A stretch of 64,000 bases of DNA from Rhodoblastus sp963713695 (GCA_963713695.1 CAVQMU010000002.1:496001-560000); one strand, 5' to 3'; counted from the first letter of the stretch, positions 1-7,616 are shown. The notes: generated by a model not told the origin, from the letters alone. Made by a program: numbers and translations.

Positions 1-373
1 CTACACAAAGCACGTGCAGTCCTTCGAGGGCATCAAACCGCCATATATCGCGCCCGACGTGACCGAGGTTCACTGGTTCCTCTATGTCGTTCATCTCGGC
101 ACGCGTTTTTCGCGATCGAGCCGCGACGCTATCGTCGAGGATCTCGCCGTCGAGCGCGTGAAGGCGGCGCCCTATTGCAATCCGCTGCATCTGCAACGGC
201 ATTACATCGACCGCGGCAATCGTCGTGGCGATCTCTTCGTCACCGAGAAGGTCGCGGATCGCGCCGTGGCGCTGCCCTTCCACTCTCATCTCAATGAGGG
301 CCAGGTCGAATTCATCGTCGCGACCATGAAGGACGCGTCGATCAATGTGGGCGCCGGCGCGGCGATCTATTGA
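1..373 (+). CDS. DegT/DnrJ/EryC1/StrS-type aminotransferase, C-terminal part (5' end outside window)
   Basis: Open from the left edge of the window, so only about the last 123 residues are visible. The segment resembles the C-terminal domain of PLP-dependent DegT/DnrJ/EryC1/StrS sugar aminotransferases: a PLHLQRHY block followed by a basic/aspartate stretch, then ALPFHSHLNEGQVEFIV near the end, which matches the usual 'LPxHxxLTxEQ' tail of the family. The PLP lysine lies upstream and cannot be checked. It sits 35 bases before a [2Fe-2S] ferredoxin and reads into a run of nif accessory genes, so a role near nitrogen fixation is suggested by context only. The substrate is unknown. Confidence 0.6.
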   Translation, partial: YTKHVQSFEGIKPPYIAPDVTEVHWFLYVVHLGTRFSRSSRDAIVEDLAVERVKAAPYCNPLHLQRHYIDRGNRRGDLFVTEKVADRAVALPFHSHLNEGQVEFIVATMKDASINVGAGAAIY

Positions 374-408
374 TCGCCGGCGCACAGCCATAAAGAGAGG
401 GAAAAGAC

Positions 409-705
409 ATGTCGTTGATTACGCTGACGCCTTCGGGCAAGACCATTGAAGCTGCCGAAGGAATGAGCATCCTGGCGGCGATCCTGCAGGCCGATCCGGA
501 CTTTCCGCACAAGTGCGACGGCAACGCCAAATGCGGCTCCTGCCATATCTCGGTGATCGAGGGCCGCAAGGGCGTCTCGAAAATCGCGAGCGGGGAGAAC
601 GCGAAGCTCGACGAACTCGTCGGCGTCGGCTCGAAGTCGCGTCTCGCCTGTCAGGCGATAGTTCTGGGCACCGAAAACATCACGGTCGAGATCCTGAAGC
701 TCTGA
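409..705 (+). CDS. [2Fe-2S] ferredoxin of the nif region
   Basis: 98-residue small electron carrier. Cysteines 36, 42 and 45 (C-x5-C-x2-C, KCDGNAKCGSC) plus Cys81 form a ferredoxin-type [2Fe-2S] site of adrenodoxin-like spacing. The start is set by an AGAGAGGG-like ribosome site just upstream. It follows the aminotransferase tail by 35 bases and precedes a 72-residue protein by 27 bases, so the three probably form one transcript. A role supplying electrons to, or protecting, nitrogenase is inferred from position. The sequence itself shows only a [2Fe-2S] carrier. Confidence 0.85.
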   Translation: MSLITLTPSGKTIEAAEGMSILAAILQADPDFPHKCDGNAKCGSCHISVIEGRKGVSKIASGENAKLDELVGVGSKSRLACQAIVLGTENITVEILKL

Positions 706-732
706 TTTCAGGGCCGGGCAAAGGAGAGAGAG

Positions 733-951
733 ATGGTGGCGACTGATATCGTGATCCACGGACGTTATGCGCAGGATGGAACCATCCTGGAAATCGGCGA
801 ACGTCCCGAAGGCCTGTCCGCGCAGCAATGGTTCAACCTGCTCTGCGTGAAAATTCCGGAAGCGGCCAAGCCGCTGGCCGGCGGGCGCATTGTTTTCCGC
901 GTCGCGGCTTCGCAGCTTGAGACGCTGAAAGCGGAAGCCAAGGCCGCCTGA
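733..951 (+). CDS. Small nif-associated protein of unknown function
   Basis: 72-residue soluble protein with no cysteine-rich motif, signal peptide or membrane segment. A strong purine-rich ribosome site (AAGGAGAGAGAG) lies directly before the ATG. It is 27 bases downstream of the ferredoxin and is followed by a clear terminator hairpin, so it is the last gene of this short operon. I do not recognise a domain. Short proteins of this sort accompany ferredoxins in several proteobacterial nif clusters, but that is context only. Confidence 0.65.
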   Translation: MVATDIVIHGRYAQDGTILEIGERPEGLSAQQWFNLLCVKIPEAAKPLAGGRIVFRVAASQLETLKAEAKAA

Positions 952-971
952 CCAGGGCTGGCGAGACAATG

Positions 972-1007
972 AAAACCCGCCGGGGCGAGGGCGCGCCGGC
1001 GGGTTTT
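972..1007. terminator. Rho-independent terminator between the ferredoxin operon and sufE
   Basis: Perfect 12-base inverted repeat (AAAACCCGCCGG ... CCGGCGGGTTTT) with a 12-base loop. It has a T tract on the right arm and an A tract on the left arm, so it can end transcription from both sides. It lies between two convergent genes. Confidence 0.85.
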
Positions 1008-1020
1008 CGTTTCTTGAGCT

Positions 1021-1446
1021 TCAGGCCGCAGCCAGGGCGCGGGCGGCGTCATTCTTGATGCGGTCGACCATCGAGCGCAGGCCGTTGGAGCGCTGCGGCG
1101 TCAGATGCTGCTCGAAGCCGAGGCTCTTGAACAGTTTCTGGGCGTCGGCCTCGATGATCTCCCTCGCCGGACGGCCCGAGAAAAAGGCCAGGGTCAAGGC
1201 GACCAGGCCGCGCACGATGTGGGCGTCGCTATCGCCCAGCAATTTCAAGACAGGCGCGCCGTCAGAACCTTTTTCGACGCTGGTCAGCAGCCAGACCTGG
1301 CTGGCGCAGCCGCGCACCTTGTTGGCGTCGTTGTGCGCTTCCTCGGGGAGGGGCTCCAATTCGCGGCCAAGCTCGATCAGATAGCGGTAGCGGTCGTCCC
1401 AATCGTCGAGGAATTCGAAATTTTCGATGATTTCGTCAATATTCAT
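1021..1446 (-). CDS. sufE: SufE family sulfur acceptor
   Basis: 141-residue cysteine desulfuration protein. SufE accepts persulfide sulfur from a SufS-type desulfurase for Fe-S cluster assembly. The hallmark segment NKVRGCASQVWL contains the acceptor cysteine at about residue 51, and the length is normal. The start at MNIDEIIENFEFLD matches the family N terminus; an upstream in-frame extension lacks similarity and is left out. It is convergent with the ferredoxin operon and lies downstream of a GST on the same strand. It could serve general Suf assembly rather than nif. Confidence 0.9.
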   Translation of the reverse strand: MNIDEIIENFEFLDDWDDRYRYLIELGRELEPLPEEAHNDANKVRGCASQVWLLTSVEKGSDGAPVLKLLGDSDAHIVRGLVALTLAFFSGRPAREIIEADAQKLFKSLGFEQHLTPQRSNGLRSMVDRIKNDAARALAAA

Positions 1447-1529
1447 TCCACAACCTCTCGAAGGCTTTCTCCGCTTGATGCAAGAAACGCGCTTAAAGCC
1501 GTTTTGTCGAGCCCCTTCGGTACATGGCG

Positions 1530-2198
1530 TCATGTCGCTGTCGCGACAATGGCTTCACGCCTTTGTCCGAGTTTTTGCGGCTGATAGCCCTCTTCCCGCA
1601 GCACCCGCTGCACCACGGGGCGGGCGAGCATGGCGCGATAATGGGCCAGCAGGTTTTTCGGCAGGGCGATCTCGAGCTTGTCGGCCCAGAACTCGACGTA
1701 AAACAGCACGGCGTCGGCGACCGAAAAATCGCCGGCGACCCAGGCTCGGCCTTCCATCGCCTTGTCGAGGATGCAAAAGCCTTTTTCAACAAGCAGGCGG
1801 CCTTGCGCCTTGATCGTCGCATGAGTCTGGGCGTCGGAGCTGAAATTTCCGGTCGCGAAAATACGGGCGAAGCCTTGGCCGTGCAGGGCGCTGGTGACGA
1901 AATGCATCGTCTCGACCGCGTGCGTCTCATCCTCGAGTTCGCGCGGCCAGAGCCTTCCGCGCCCGCGCGCTTTTCCGAGCCAGTAGGCGATTGCCGGCAC
2001 TTCCGTCAGCACCGTTCCGTCCTTCCTGACAAGGGCGGGAATATTGGCCTTGGGATTGATGGCGAGATAGTCCGGCTTGAAATTATCGCCCGCCGGCAGG
2101 TTGACGATATGCGCCTCGAAAACCTCTTCGAGCTCTTCGAGAATGATATGGATCGCCGTCGAGCAGGAGCCCGGGGTCATGTAGAGTTTCATGTTCAT
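1530..2198 (-). CDS. Glutathione S-transferase family protein
   Basis: 222 residues. The N-terminal thioredoxin-like domain (about 1-80) begins MKLYMTPGSCSTAIHI, with the SCS-type active-site turn of bacterial beta-class-like GSTs, then PKANIPALVR with the cis-proline and a glutathione-binding TEVPAIAYWL. The C-terminal helical domain follows (about 90-205) with the WVAGDFSVADAVLFY segment typical of GSTs. It is transcribed divergently from the Rieske operon, with 93 bases between the two starts. GST genes occur in other nif clusters, but the substrate is unknown. Confidence 0.85.
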   Translation of the reverse strand: MNMKLYMTPGSCSTAIHIILEELEEVFEAHIVNLPAGDNFKPDYLAINPKANIPALVRKDGTVLTEVPAIAYWLGKARGRGRLWPRELEDETHAVETMHFVTSALHGQGFARIFATGNFSSDAQTHATIKAQGRLLVEKGFCILDKAMEGRAWVAGDFSVADAVLFYVEFWADKLEIALPKNLLAHYRAMLARPVVQRVLREEGYQPQKLGQRREAIVATAT

Positions 2199-2231
2199 CT
2201 TGCATCCGGCCCTTCGTCTCAAGCGCGACAA

Positions 2232-2247
2232 TGGCATGATCCATGCA
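2232..2247 (+). promoter_or_regulatory. Candidate sigma54 (-24/-12) promoter for the Rieske operon
   Basis: TGGCATGATCCATGCA has the GG and GC dinucleotides with exactly ten bases between them, as RpoN promoters require, and differs from the consensus TGGCAC-N5-TTGC at two positions. It ends 44 bases before the Rieske start codon, in the 93-base divergent gap with the GST gene. I found no TGT-N10-ACA NifA site in the stretch upstream, so NifA control is less certain than for the iscA operon. Confidence 0.5.
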
Positions 2248-2291
2248 AAACTCGTGGCGCCCCGGAAAGGCAATGGCGAGGCGAGGCTGCA

Positions 2292-2753
2292 ATGAGCGGA
2301 AGCGAAAGCGGGCAGGGGGGCGTCACGGACTATTTCGTCGTCTGTCCGTCCCATGATTTTCCGCGCGGCGGCGCCCGGGCTTTCGATCTCGTGGAAGCGG
2401 ACGGCAACGGCGGCAGGCCTTTCCGCATTGTCATGGCCCGCAACGACAAGGGTGATTTTTTCTGTTACCGCAACGCTTGCCCGCATGAAGGCGTCTGGCT
2501 GAATATCGGCGCGGGAACGTTTTTTGACGAGACCGGCGCGCTGCTGCAATGCGGACGCCATGGCGCGCAATTCTCTGTTGAGACCGGCGATTGCGTTTCG
2601 GGCGCCTGCGAGGGCGCGAGGCTCGAAAAGGTAGCAACGACTGTGGTCGACGGCGACGTCTGCGTGCATGGCGTCAGGCTGGTCGAGGACGACGGTCATC
2701 GCGGCCATCCCGACGACATGGACGAGACCATGGACATCACCATCCATCCTTGA
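2292..2753 (+). CDS. Rieske [2Fe-2S] protein of the nif region
   Basis: 153-residue stand-alone Rieske protein. Ligands are C63-P-H65 (in NACPHEGVW) and C87-G-R-H90 (in QCGRHGAQFS), the two Rieske boxes in the usual order. There is no signal peptide or membrane anchor, so it is cytoplasmic and ferredoxin-like rather than a bc1 subunit. It is the first gene behind a candidate sigma54 promoter and is followed by two small unknown genes and a truncated haemoglobin on the same strand. A redox role linked to nitrogenase is inferred from context. A partner oxygenase is absent, so it is probably not part of a ring-hydroxylating system. Confidence 0.85.
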   Translation: MSGSESGQGGVTDYFVVCPSHDFPRGGARAFDLVEADGNGGRPFRIVMARNDKGDFFCYRNACPHEGVWLNIGAGTFFDETGALLQCGRHGAQFSVETGDCVSGACEGARLEKVATTVVDGDVCVHGVRLVEDDGHRGHPDDMDETMDITIHP

Positions 2754-2765
2754 GCGGAGGGCGAC

Positions 2766-3056
2766 ATGATCGACGAGTTCCTCGACTGCCGGTATTTTCT
2801 GGCAACCTCCGGCATTAAACTGCCGCTCAAGCTCGTCAATCCGATCGAGCCGGATGCGCTGACCAATCGCAACACCTATATCCGCGCCTTCTTCGATCCG
2901 GTGGGACGGCTGCTGCGCTTCCAGAAAATCGTCTATGGCGACGTCGAACTGAGCCATGACTATGGCTATGACGCGGACGGGCAGTTGCGCCGCGCCGAAA
3001 TCCTGATGCTTGACGAAGAGCCGACGGTTCTGACATTTGACGGCGAGGCATCGTGA
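2766..3056 (+). CDS. Small nif-associated protein of unknown function (96 aa)
   Basis: 96 residues, soluble, without recognisable catalytic or metal motif. It begins MIDEFLDCRYFLATSGIKLP, with a GGAGGG ribosome site just before the ATG. It lies 12 bases after the Rieske gene and overlaps the next small gene by four bases (GTGA), so it is translationally coupled. The middle (TNRNTYIRAFFDPVGRLLRFQK, then YGDVELSHDYGYDADGQL) reads like a small beta-rich fold, with YGYDADGQL resembling one RHS-like strand. I do not assign a function. Confidence 0.65.
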   Translation: MIDEFLDCRYFLATSGIKLPLKLVNPIEPDALTNRNTYIRAFFDPVGRLLRFQKIVYGDVELSHDYGYDADGQLRRAEILMLDEEPTVLTFDGEAS

Positions 3057-3217
3057 CGGTCGCGCAATTGCTGGAAGCGCTGGCGAAAATGCCGCCCGGA
3101 GCCGTGGTGCTGATGGAGGGCGATGGCGGATTGTCGCTTGTCGCCGCGGCTGAGTTGATCGAGGCGCAGGGCGACGCGCCGGCGGAAGTCGTGCTTTCCC
3201 CGAGCATGGCGGAATGA
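3053..3217 (+). CDS. Very small nif-associated protein (54 aa, GTG start)
   Basis: Read directly from the DNA: GTG at 3053 overlaps the TGA of the preceding gene, and the frame runs 54 residues (VTVAQLLEALAKMPPGAVVL ... SPSMAE) to a TGA 13 bases before the haemoglobin start. Codon use is the GC-rich-third-position type of its neighbours, and the tight packing supports a real gene. The pattern of leucines and a GAVVL strand suggests a small folded protein. No family recognised. Confidence 0.55.
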   Translation: MTVAQLLEALAKMPPGAVVLMEGDGGLSLVAAAELIEAQGDAPAEVVLSPSMAE

Positions 3218-3230
3218 ACCGAGGTAGCGC

Positions 3231-3626
3231 GTGAGCGAGACGACAAGCGAAATTTGCATGTTCGACCGGATCGGCGGCGCGGTGGCGATCGATCGGCTGG
3301 TCGAGTCCTTTTATGCACACATGGACAGCCTGCCCGAGGCGACGAAAATTCGCGCCATGCACGAGTCCGACCTTGGCGCGGTGAAAATCAGTCTCAAGCG
3401 TTACCTTTCGGAATGGACCGGCGGCCCCAAACTCTATTCGCCGGAAAAAGGCCATCCGCGCCTGCGCCAGCGCCATATGGGCTTTGCAATCGGAAACGCC
3501 GAGCGCGACGCCTGGATGGTCTGCATGCGCATGGCCTTGGCCGAGCATGTCGCAGATGCGGCGGCGCGGGCGGAGCTTGAAGAAAACATGCGCAAGCTCG
3601 CCGACTGGATGCGCAACAAGGAATAG
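3231..3626 (+). CDS. Group II truncated haemoglobin
   Basis: 131-residue 2-on-2 globin, GTG start with a GAGGTAGC site upstream. The proximal haem histidine is H82 in RLRQRHMGFAIG. The G8 tryptophan typical of the TrHb2 (GlbO) group is W95 in RDAWMVCM. A B10-region FY pair lies at 28-29. Such globins bind O2 and NO. In a nif operon a role in O2 supply, O2 protection or NO removal is plausible but not shown. It is the last gene of the Rieske-led operon and converges on the sulfotransferase. Confidence 0.9.
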   Translation: MSETTSEICMFDRIGGAVAIDRLVESFYAHMDSLPEATKIRAMHESDLGAVKISLKRYLSEWTGGPKLYSPEKGHPRLRQRHMGFAIGNAERDAWMVCMRMALAEHVADAAARAELEENMRKLADWMRNKE

Positions 3627-3648
3627 GCGGGCTATCGCGCTGTCGGCG

Positions 3649-4338
3649 CTATCCGCCCTCCGGCTTGCGCGCCAATGGCGCCAAATCCTGCCTGCCCTGG
3701 AAGAATTCCAGATCCAATGCATAGAAATTGCGGACGAAACGATCGACCTTCGGCGAGTCCAGGAGATGCGCCATCCGGGTCGGCGATTGATTGCGCCAAG
3801 GCACGTCCGCCGGGGGCAGGCCGAGCGCCTCGTACGCTCGCCCGAAAAAGTCACCGCCTGCGCTCATCGGGATAATGTGGCGAGGCACGATGCGCTGGCC
3901 GATCGCGATTTGCCATAGCTGCGGCGAGAAGTGAACGAAGGTCCAGTTCGTCGTGATGTTCGCGATGCCAAGCAATTGATCGATGAACTGCTCGACCACG
4001 CGCGTCTGGTCCTCGGGCGGGAGGTCCCGGAGCGGAATTTTCGGCTGGAACTTCTTGAAATGCTCGTCAATCGCCGACACGAACCGATCCCAGGGATTGC
4101 GCGCGAAAATCACTGAGGCGTAGCTCTCCGCACAGGCGAAGACATGCGGAAAGAGCTGCTGCAATTCCCACAGGCGAATATGCGAGTGATCGAGCGAATT
4201 GCGAAAAAAGGGCGCGGGATAAATGCCCCAGAATTTGAAGGGATCGTCGTGGTAGGGATCGAGCGCCTCACGAAAACTCATGCCGGCGCATTTCGGATTA
4301 TGAAAAAATATGAATCGGCGCGCATGAGAGACGATCAT
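3649..4338 (-). CDS. Sulfotransferase family protein
   Basis: 229 residues. Two PAPS-binding signatures are visible. The N-terminal 5'-phosphosulfate loop is FFHNPKCAGMSFREAL at about residues 9-24, and the 3'-phosphate motif is FARNPWDRFVSAI at about 85-97; this arrangement resembles carbohydrate sulfotransferases (Sulfotransfer_2). I chose the start at 4338 because a GGGAGG site ends just before it; the in-frame ATG at 4350 lacks one. It lies 74 bases after the last gene of the iscA-nifSV operon on the same strand. The acceptor is unknown; extracellular glycan or lipid are both possible. PAPS could come from the cysNC product encoded near 53 kb. Confidence 0.75.
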   Translation of the reverse strand: MIVSHARRFIFFHNPKCAGMSFREALDPYHDDPFKFWGIYPAPFFRNSLDHSHIRLWELQQLFPHVFACAESYASVIFARNPWDRFVSAIDEHFKKFQPKIPLRDLPPEDQTRVVEQFIDQLLGIANITTNWTFVHFSPQLWQIAIGQRIVPRHIIPMSAGGDFFGRAYEALGLPPADVPWRNQSPTRMAHLLDSPKVDRFVRNFYALDLEFFQGRQDLAPLARKPEGG

Positions 4339-4412
4339 GGCCCCTCCCATTTGCTGTCTCGCGCGGACTATGCACGTAACTGCGTTTCCCGCCAAGCCGC
4401 GCGGAGTCGCGC

Positions 4413-4652
4413 TTAAAGAGGAACGCCGAAAAAATCCTCGTCGTCGCCGCCCCAGGCGCGGTGCAGGTCGTGCGCGTCGCGCCATTTCAGCTTTTCGGCT
4501 TCGTCGGCTTCGCGGTAGCTCACCGCGCCGTCGGGCTTTGCAGCCAGCAGCCAGGTTTTGCCATTGCGCAAAAAACGCTGCAGTCCCTTCATGTCATTGG
4601 GCCGCACCACGCATTTCGGCGCCCCGTCCACGAGAATGGTCATGGGAACCAT
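4413..4652 (-). CDS. Small nif-operon protein of unknown function (79 aa)
   Basis: 79 residues beginning MVPMTILVDGAPKCVVRPND; a GGAG site eight bases upstream supports this start over the internal ATG. One cysteine, many Trp/Asp residues, and an acidic C terminus (WGGDDEDFFGVPL). It lies 13 bases after another small gene and is the fifth gene of the iscA-nifS-nifV transcript. No family recognised; co-transcription with nifSV suggests an accessory role in nitrogenase maturation. Confidence 0.6.
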   Translation of the reverse strand: MVPMTILVDGAPKCVVRPNDMKGLQRFLRNGKTWLLAAKPDGAVSYREADEAEKLKWRDAHDLHRAWGGDDEDFFGVPL

Positions 4653-4665
4653 TTGGGCGCTCCGG

Positions 4666-4911
4666 TCAAAAACCCTCTTTCGGACTGCCCCAGGATTTCG
4701 ATCCGGCGACGAGCTGCGCCTTTATTCCGGCTTTCTCGACGTCGGCGATGGCTTTGTAGAGCGTCGCCTCGTGGATCAGCGCGCCGGTCTTGCTCATCAC
4801 CGCGACATAACGGGCGGGGCGGTCGACCTCGCAAAAATATCCGCCGCCCGGGTCGTCGGTCGAGCGCAAATCGCCGTTCCAGTCGACAAAATAACCGTTC
4901 GCTTCGCTCAT
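4666..4911 (-). CDS. Small nif-operon protein of unknown function (81 aa)
   Basis: 81 residues starting MSEANGYFVDWNGDLRSTDD. The ATG overlaps the nifV stop codon (ATGA), so it is translationally coupled to nifV. The protein is rich in aromatic residues and glycine, with no membrane segment and a single cysteine. I do not recognise the family. Conservation next to nifV in related genomes would be the useful test of a role in homocitrate or cofactor supply. Confidence 0.6.
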   Translation of the reverse strand: MSEANGYFVDWNGDLRSTDDPGGGYFCEVDRPARYVAVMSKTGALIHEATLYKAIADVEKAGIKAQLVAGSKSWGSPKEGF

Positions 4912-6053
4912 GCGTCCCTCGCAATTTCCTCACGCGCCAGTTGGCGGACGCGACCGTCCGGCACGAGCGCCTTGGTCATCTTGGATATGGCTTTGACCCG
5001 CGCCAGCAGCGCAGCGCCGGCCTTTCCGCCGAGCTCTATGCCCGCGCTGGCGCAGATCGAGCGCAGGGCGGCGATGCCCGAATGCTTGCCGATCACCACC
5101 TTGTGCCGGCGGCCCAGCATGGCCGGATCGAGGCCCTGATATGTCCGCACGTCCGACAGAAGCCCGGCGACATGAATGCCGGATTCATGTGTGAAGATGT
5201 CGGCGCCGACAATGGGTTTTGCCCGCGGAATCGTTTCGCGCGCCGCATTGGAGACCAGTTCCGCAAGGCCCTCGAGCCGGGTCAGATCGACGGCCGTTCG
5301 CGCATCGGACGTGCGAAGAAGCGCGACGCAGATTTCCTCGAGTGGCGCATTGCCCGCGCGCTCGCCCAGCCCCAGCACGGTGACGCTGGCATGGCTCGCG
5401 CCGGCGCGGATCGCCGCCAGCGTATTGGCGGTGGCGAGTCCAAGATCGTTGTGGCCGTGGAATTCGATGGGCAAATCGGTCTCGTCGCGCAGCCGCTTGA
5501 TATATTCGTAGGTCGAGAAGGGATCGAGCAGCCCGAGCGTGTCAGCGAAGCGGAAGCGGAACACGCCAAGTTTCGACGCCGCGCTAGCGATCAGGCCGAT
5601 GTCGCGCAGGTCGGCGCGCGACGAATCCTCGCCGCCGAGCGCCACTTCGAGGCCCTTTTCGCGCGCATAGCCGATGACCCGCGTGACGCGCTCGGCGACC
5701 TCGTGCGGCTCGCTCTTGAGCTTGACCCGCATTTGCAGGCGCGACATCGGCGCGGAAATATTCACGGTCTTCACGCCAGCCCGCAAAGCCGCGTCCACAT
5801 CCGCTTCATTAAGCCGGCACCATGCGGTCACGCGGCAGTCGAGATTTTCCCCGACGATGGAGCCGATGGCCTCGACTTCCTCGTCACCCATGGCCGGCGT
5901 CCCCGCCTCGATCTCGTTGACGCCCGCGGCGCAAAGCGCACGTGCGATGGCGAGCTTTTCCGAGAGCGAAAACACCACGCCCGGCGCCTGTTCGCCGTCG
6001 CGCAGGGTGGTGTCGTTGATCGAAATCCGGTGCGATCCCATGATAGTCATCAT
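4908..6053 (-). CDS. nifV: Homocitrate synthase NifV
   Basis: 381 residues. It condenses acetyl-CoA with 2-oxoglutarate to homocitrate, the organic ligand of FeMo-cofactor. The N-terminal DRE-TIM-type motif NDTTLRDGEQAPGVVFS (about 13-29) supplies the metal-binding Asp and catalytic Arg; EFHGHNDLGLATANTLAA gives the metal-binding histidines. Length and domain order are those of NifV rather than the longer LeuA. Its ATG overlaps the nifS stop (ATGA). The nifS-nifV coupling and the upstream RpoN/NifA site favour NifV over a lysine-pathway homocitrate synthase. Confidence 0.93.
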   Translation of the reverse strand: MMTIMGSHRISINDTTLRDGEQAPGVVFSLSEKLAIARALCAAGVNEIEAGTPAMGDEEVEAIGSIVGENLDCRVTAWCRLNEADVDAALRAGVKTVNISAPMSRLQMRVKLKSEPHEVAERVTRVIGYAREKGLEVALGGEDSSRADLRDIGLIASAASKLGVFRFRFADTLGLLDPFSTYEYIKRLRDETDLPIEFHGHNDLGLATANTLAAIRAGASHASVTVLGLGERAGNAPLEEICVALLRTSDARTAVDLTRLEGLAELVSNAARETIPRAKPIVGADIFTHESGIHVAGLLSDVRTYQGLDPAMLGRRHKVVIGKHSGIAALRSICASAGIELGGKAGAALLARVKAISKMTKALVPDGRVRQLAREEIARDA

Positions 6054-7243
6054 CCGCCTCGCGCAATTTTCTTCTGGCGGATTTCCGTCCAGAGGGGGGA
6101 TTTTTCGCGCGCCTTCTCGACAATGTCCGGCAGGATCTCGAGCACGCGAGAAATTTGCGCGTCCGTCGTTTCGCGCGACAGGGAGAAGCGGATGGCGCCC
6201 TGCAGGGCGATGGGCGGAACCTGCATGGCGCGCAGCACATGGCTTGGCTCCATCGATCCGGAGGCGCAGGCCGAACCTGAGGACGCTGCGACGCCGGCGC
6301 GGTCGAGATGATGCAGGATGGCCTCGCCCTCGGCGTAATCGAAGGCGATGTTGCAGGTGTTGGGCAGGCGTTTTTCCGTGCCGCCATTGATCCTGCAGAG
6401 CGGGATTCTCGTCAGCAGTCCGTCTTCGAGTTTTGCGCGGAGAGATTCGATGCGGGCGATGTCCGCATCGAAGGTTTCGAGGCAGATTTCCGCCGCGACG
6501 CCAAGGCCGATGATGCCGGGAATATTCTCGGTCCCGGCGCGACGTCCGCGCTCCTGCTTGCCGCCGCGAAACAGTGGATGCACCCTCACGCCCTTGCGCA
6601 CGAACAATGCGCCGATTCCCTTGGGGCCATGCAGCTTGTGGCCGGACAGCGACAGCATGTCGATGGCCGTGTCCTTCAGCGCCAGCTTGATCTTGCCGAC
6701 CGCCTGGACGGCGTCGGTATGAAACAGCGCGCCAACCGATTTCGCCGCTTCAGCCAGATCCTCGACCGGGAAAATGACGCCGGTCTCGTTATTGGCCCAT
6801 TGGATCGTGCAGAGCGCGGTCCGCTCGGACAAAGCGGCGTGGAAGGCTTGGATATCGAGACTTCCCCCGGCGTCGACGCCGATGAAATGCACCTTGGCGC
6901 GTCCGGTCTTTTCGAGATGCTGGCAGAGGTTCAGTATGGCCGGATGTTCGACGGCGCTGGTGACGATCTCGCGTCGGTCGGGAAGCGTCTCCAGCGCGGA
7001 AAGAATGGCGGTCGCATCCGATTCCGTGCCGCCCGAGGTATAGACGATCTCATGGTCGAATGCGGCGCCGAGCAAGGCTTGCGCCTTCTGCCGCGCCGCC
7101 TTCATCGCCGGGGCTACGGAGGCGCCATATTCATGCGTCGAAGACGGATTGCCAAACAATTCCGTGAAAAAGGGCAGCATGGCCGCGACGACTTTTCCGT
7201 CGACCCGGGTCGTCGCATTATTGTCGAGATAGACCGTCGCCAT
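6050..7243 (-). CDS. nifS: Cysteine desulfurase NifS
   Basis: 397-residue PLP enzyme that provides persulfide sulfur for nitrogenase Fe-S clusters. It begins MATVYLDNNATTRVDGKVV, the usual NifS N terminus, and a GGAGGG site six bases upstream fixes the start. The PLP lysine is in SLSGHKLHGPKGIGALF. The persulfide cysteine is in SSGSACASGSMEPSHVL. It follows iscA by 23 bases and overlaps nifV by four. SufE at 1021 could accept its sulfur, though SufE normally pairs with SufS. Confidence 0.95.
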   Translation of the reverse strand: MATVYLDNNATTRVDGKVVAAMLPFFTELFGNPSSTHEYGASVAPAMKAARQKAQALLGAAFDHEIVYTSGGTESDATAILSALETLPDRREIVTSAVEHPAILNLCQHLEKTGRAKVHFIGVDAGGSLDIQAFHAALSERTALCTIQWANNETGVIFPVEDLAEAAKSVGALFHTDAVQAVGKIKLALKDTAIDMLSLSGHKLHGPKGIGALFVRKGVRVHPLFRGGKQERGRRAGTENIPGIIGLGVAAEICLETFDADIARIESLRAKLEDGLLTRIPLCRINGGTEKRLPNTCNIAFDYAEGEAILHHLDRAGVAASSGSACASGSMEPSHVLRAMQVPPIALQGAIRFSLSRETTDAQISRVLEILPDIVEKAREKSPLWTEIRQKKIARGG

Positions 7244-7266
7244 TGCGCCGCCCTCCAATGACAAAT

Positions 7267-7587
7267 TTACGCGAAGGATTTGCCGCAGCCGCATTGCGCT
7301 GACGCGTTGGGGTTTTCGTAGACGAAGCCGGAACGTTCGAGCGAGGAAACGAAATCGACCTTCATGCCGCGCAAATGGTCGGCGGAAATGTCGTCGATGA
7401 AGATTTTCACCCCTTCGGTCTCGACGACCTCATCGCCCGCGCGCGCCTCCGTCTCGAGCTCCATCTTGTACTGGAAGCCCGAGCAGCCCCCGGCCTCGAC
7501 CTGAATCCGCAACCCCTCGGCGGGCGTCTTGGCCGTGGAAAGAATGGTTTTCGCCGCGGCGAGGGCGTCGGGCGTGAGGCTGATCAT
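7267..7587 (-). CDS. IscA/HesB-type Fe-S assembly protein, first gene of the nifSV operon
   Basis: 106-residue A-type carrier. Cys35 (EAGGCSGFQY) and the C-terminal C99-G-C101 (QCGCGKSFA) are the three metal/cluster ligands. Starting at MISLTPDALAAAKTIL gives the normal length, and the reading frame upstream of it overlaps promoter DNA. Its start codon is 30 bases downstream of a strong sigma54 promoter, so it is expressed with nifS and nifV under nitrogen-fixing conditions. This is the nif-specific A-type protein often written nif-iscA. Confidence 0.92.
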   Translation of the reverse strand: MISLTPDALAAAKTILSTAKTPAEGLRIQVEAGGCSGFQYKMELETEARAGDEVVETEGVKIFIDDISADHLRGMKVDFVSSLERSGFVYENPNASAQCGCGKSFA

Positions 7588-7616
7588 GCGAAACTCCGGT
7601 CCGTTTACGGCAGCGG

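Noticed and set aside
1383..1393. Another ops-like GCGGTAGCG stretch
   Set aside because: It lies inside sufE on the non-coding strand and lacks the final GTG; chance match.
1493..3854. Very long minus-strand open frame of 774 codons covering the GST and Rieske genes
   Set aside because: Only its last 222 codons match a family (GST). The rest is the antisense of the Rieske, haemoglobin and small genes in a GC-rich genome.
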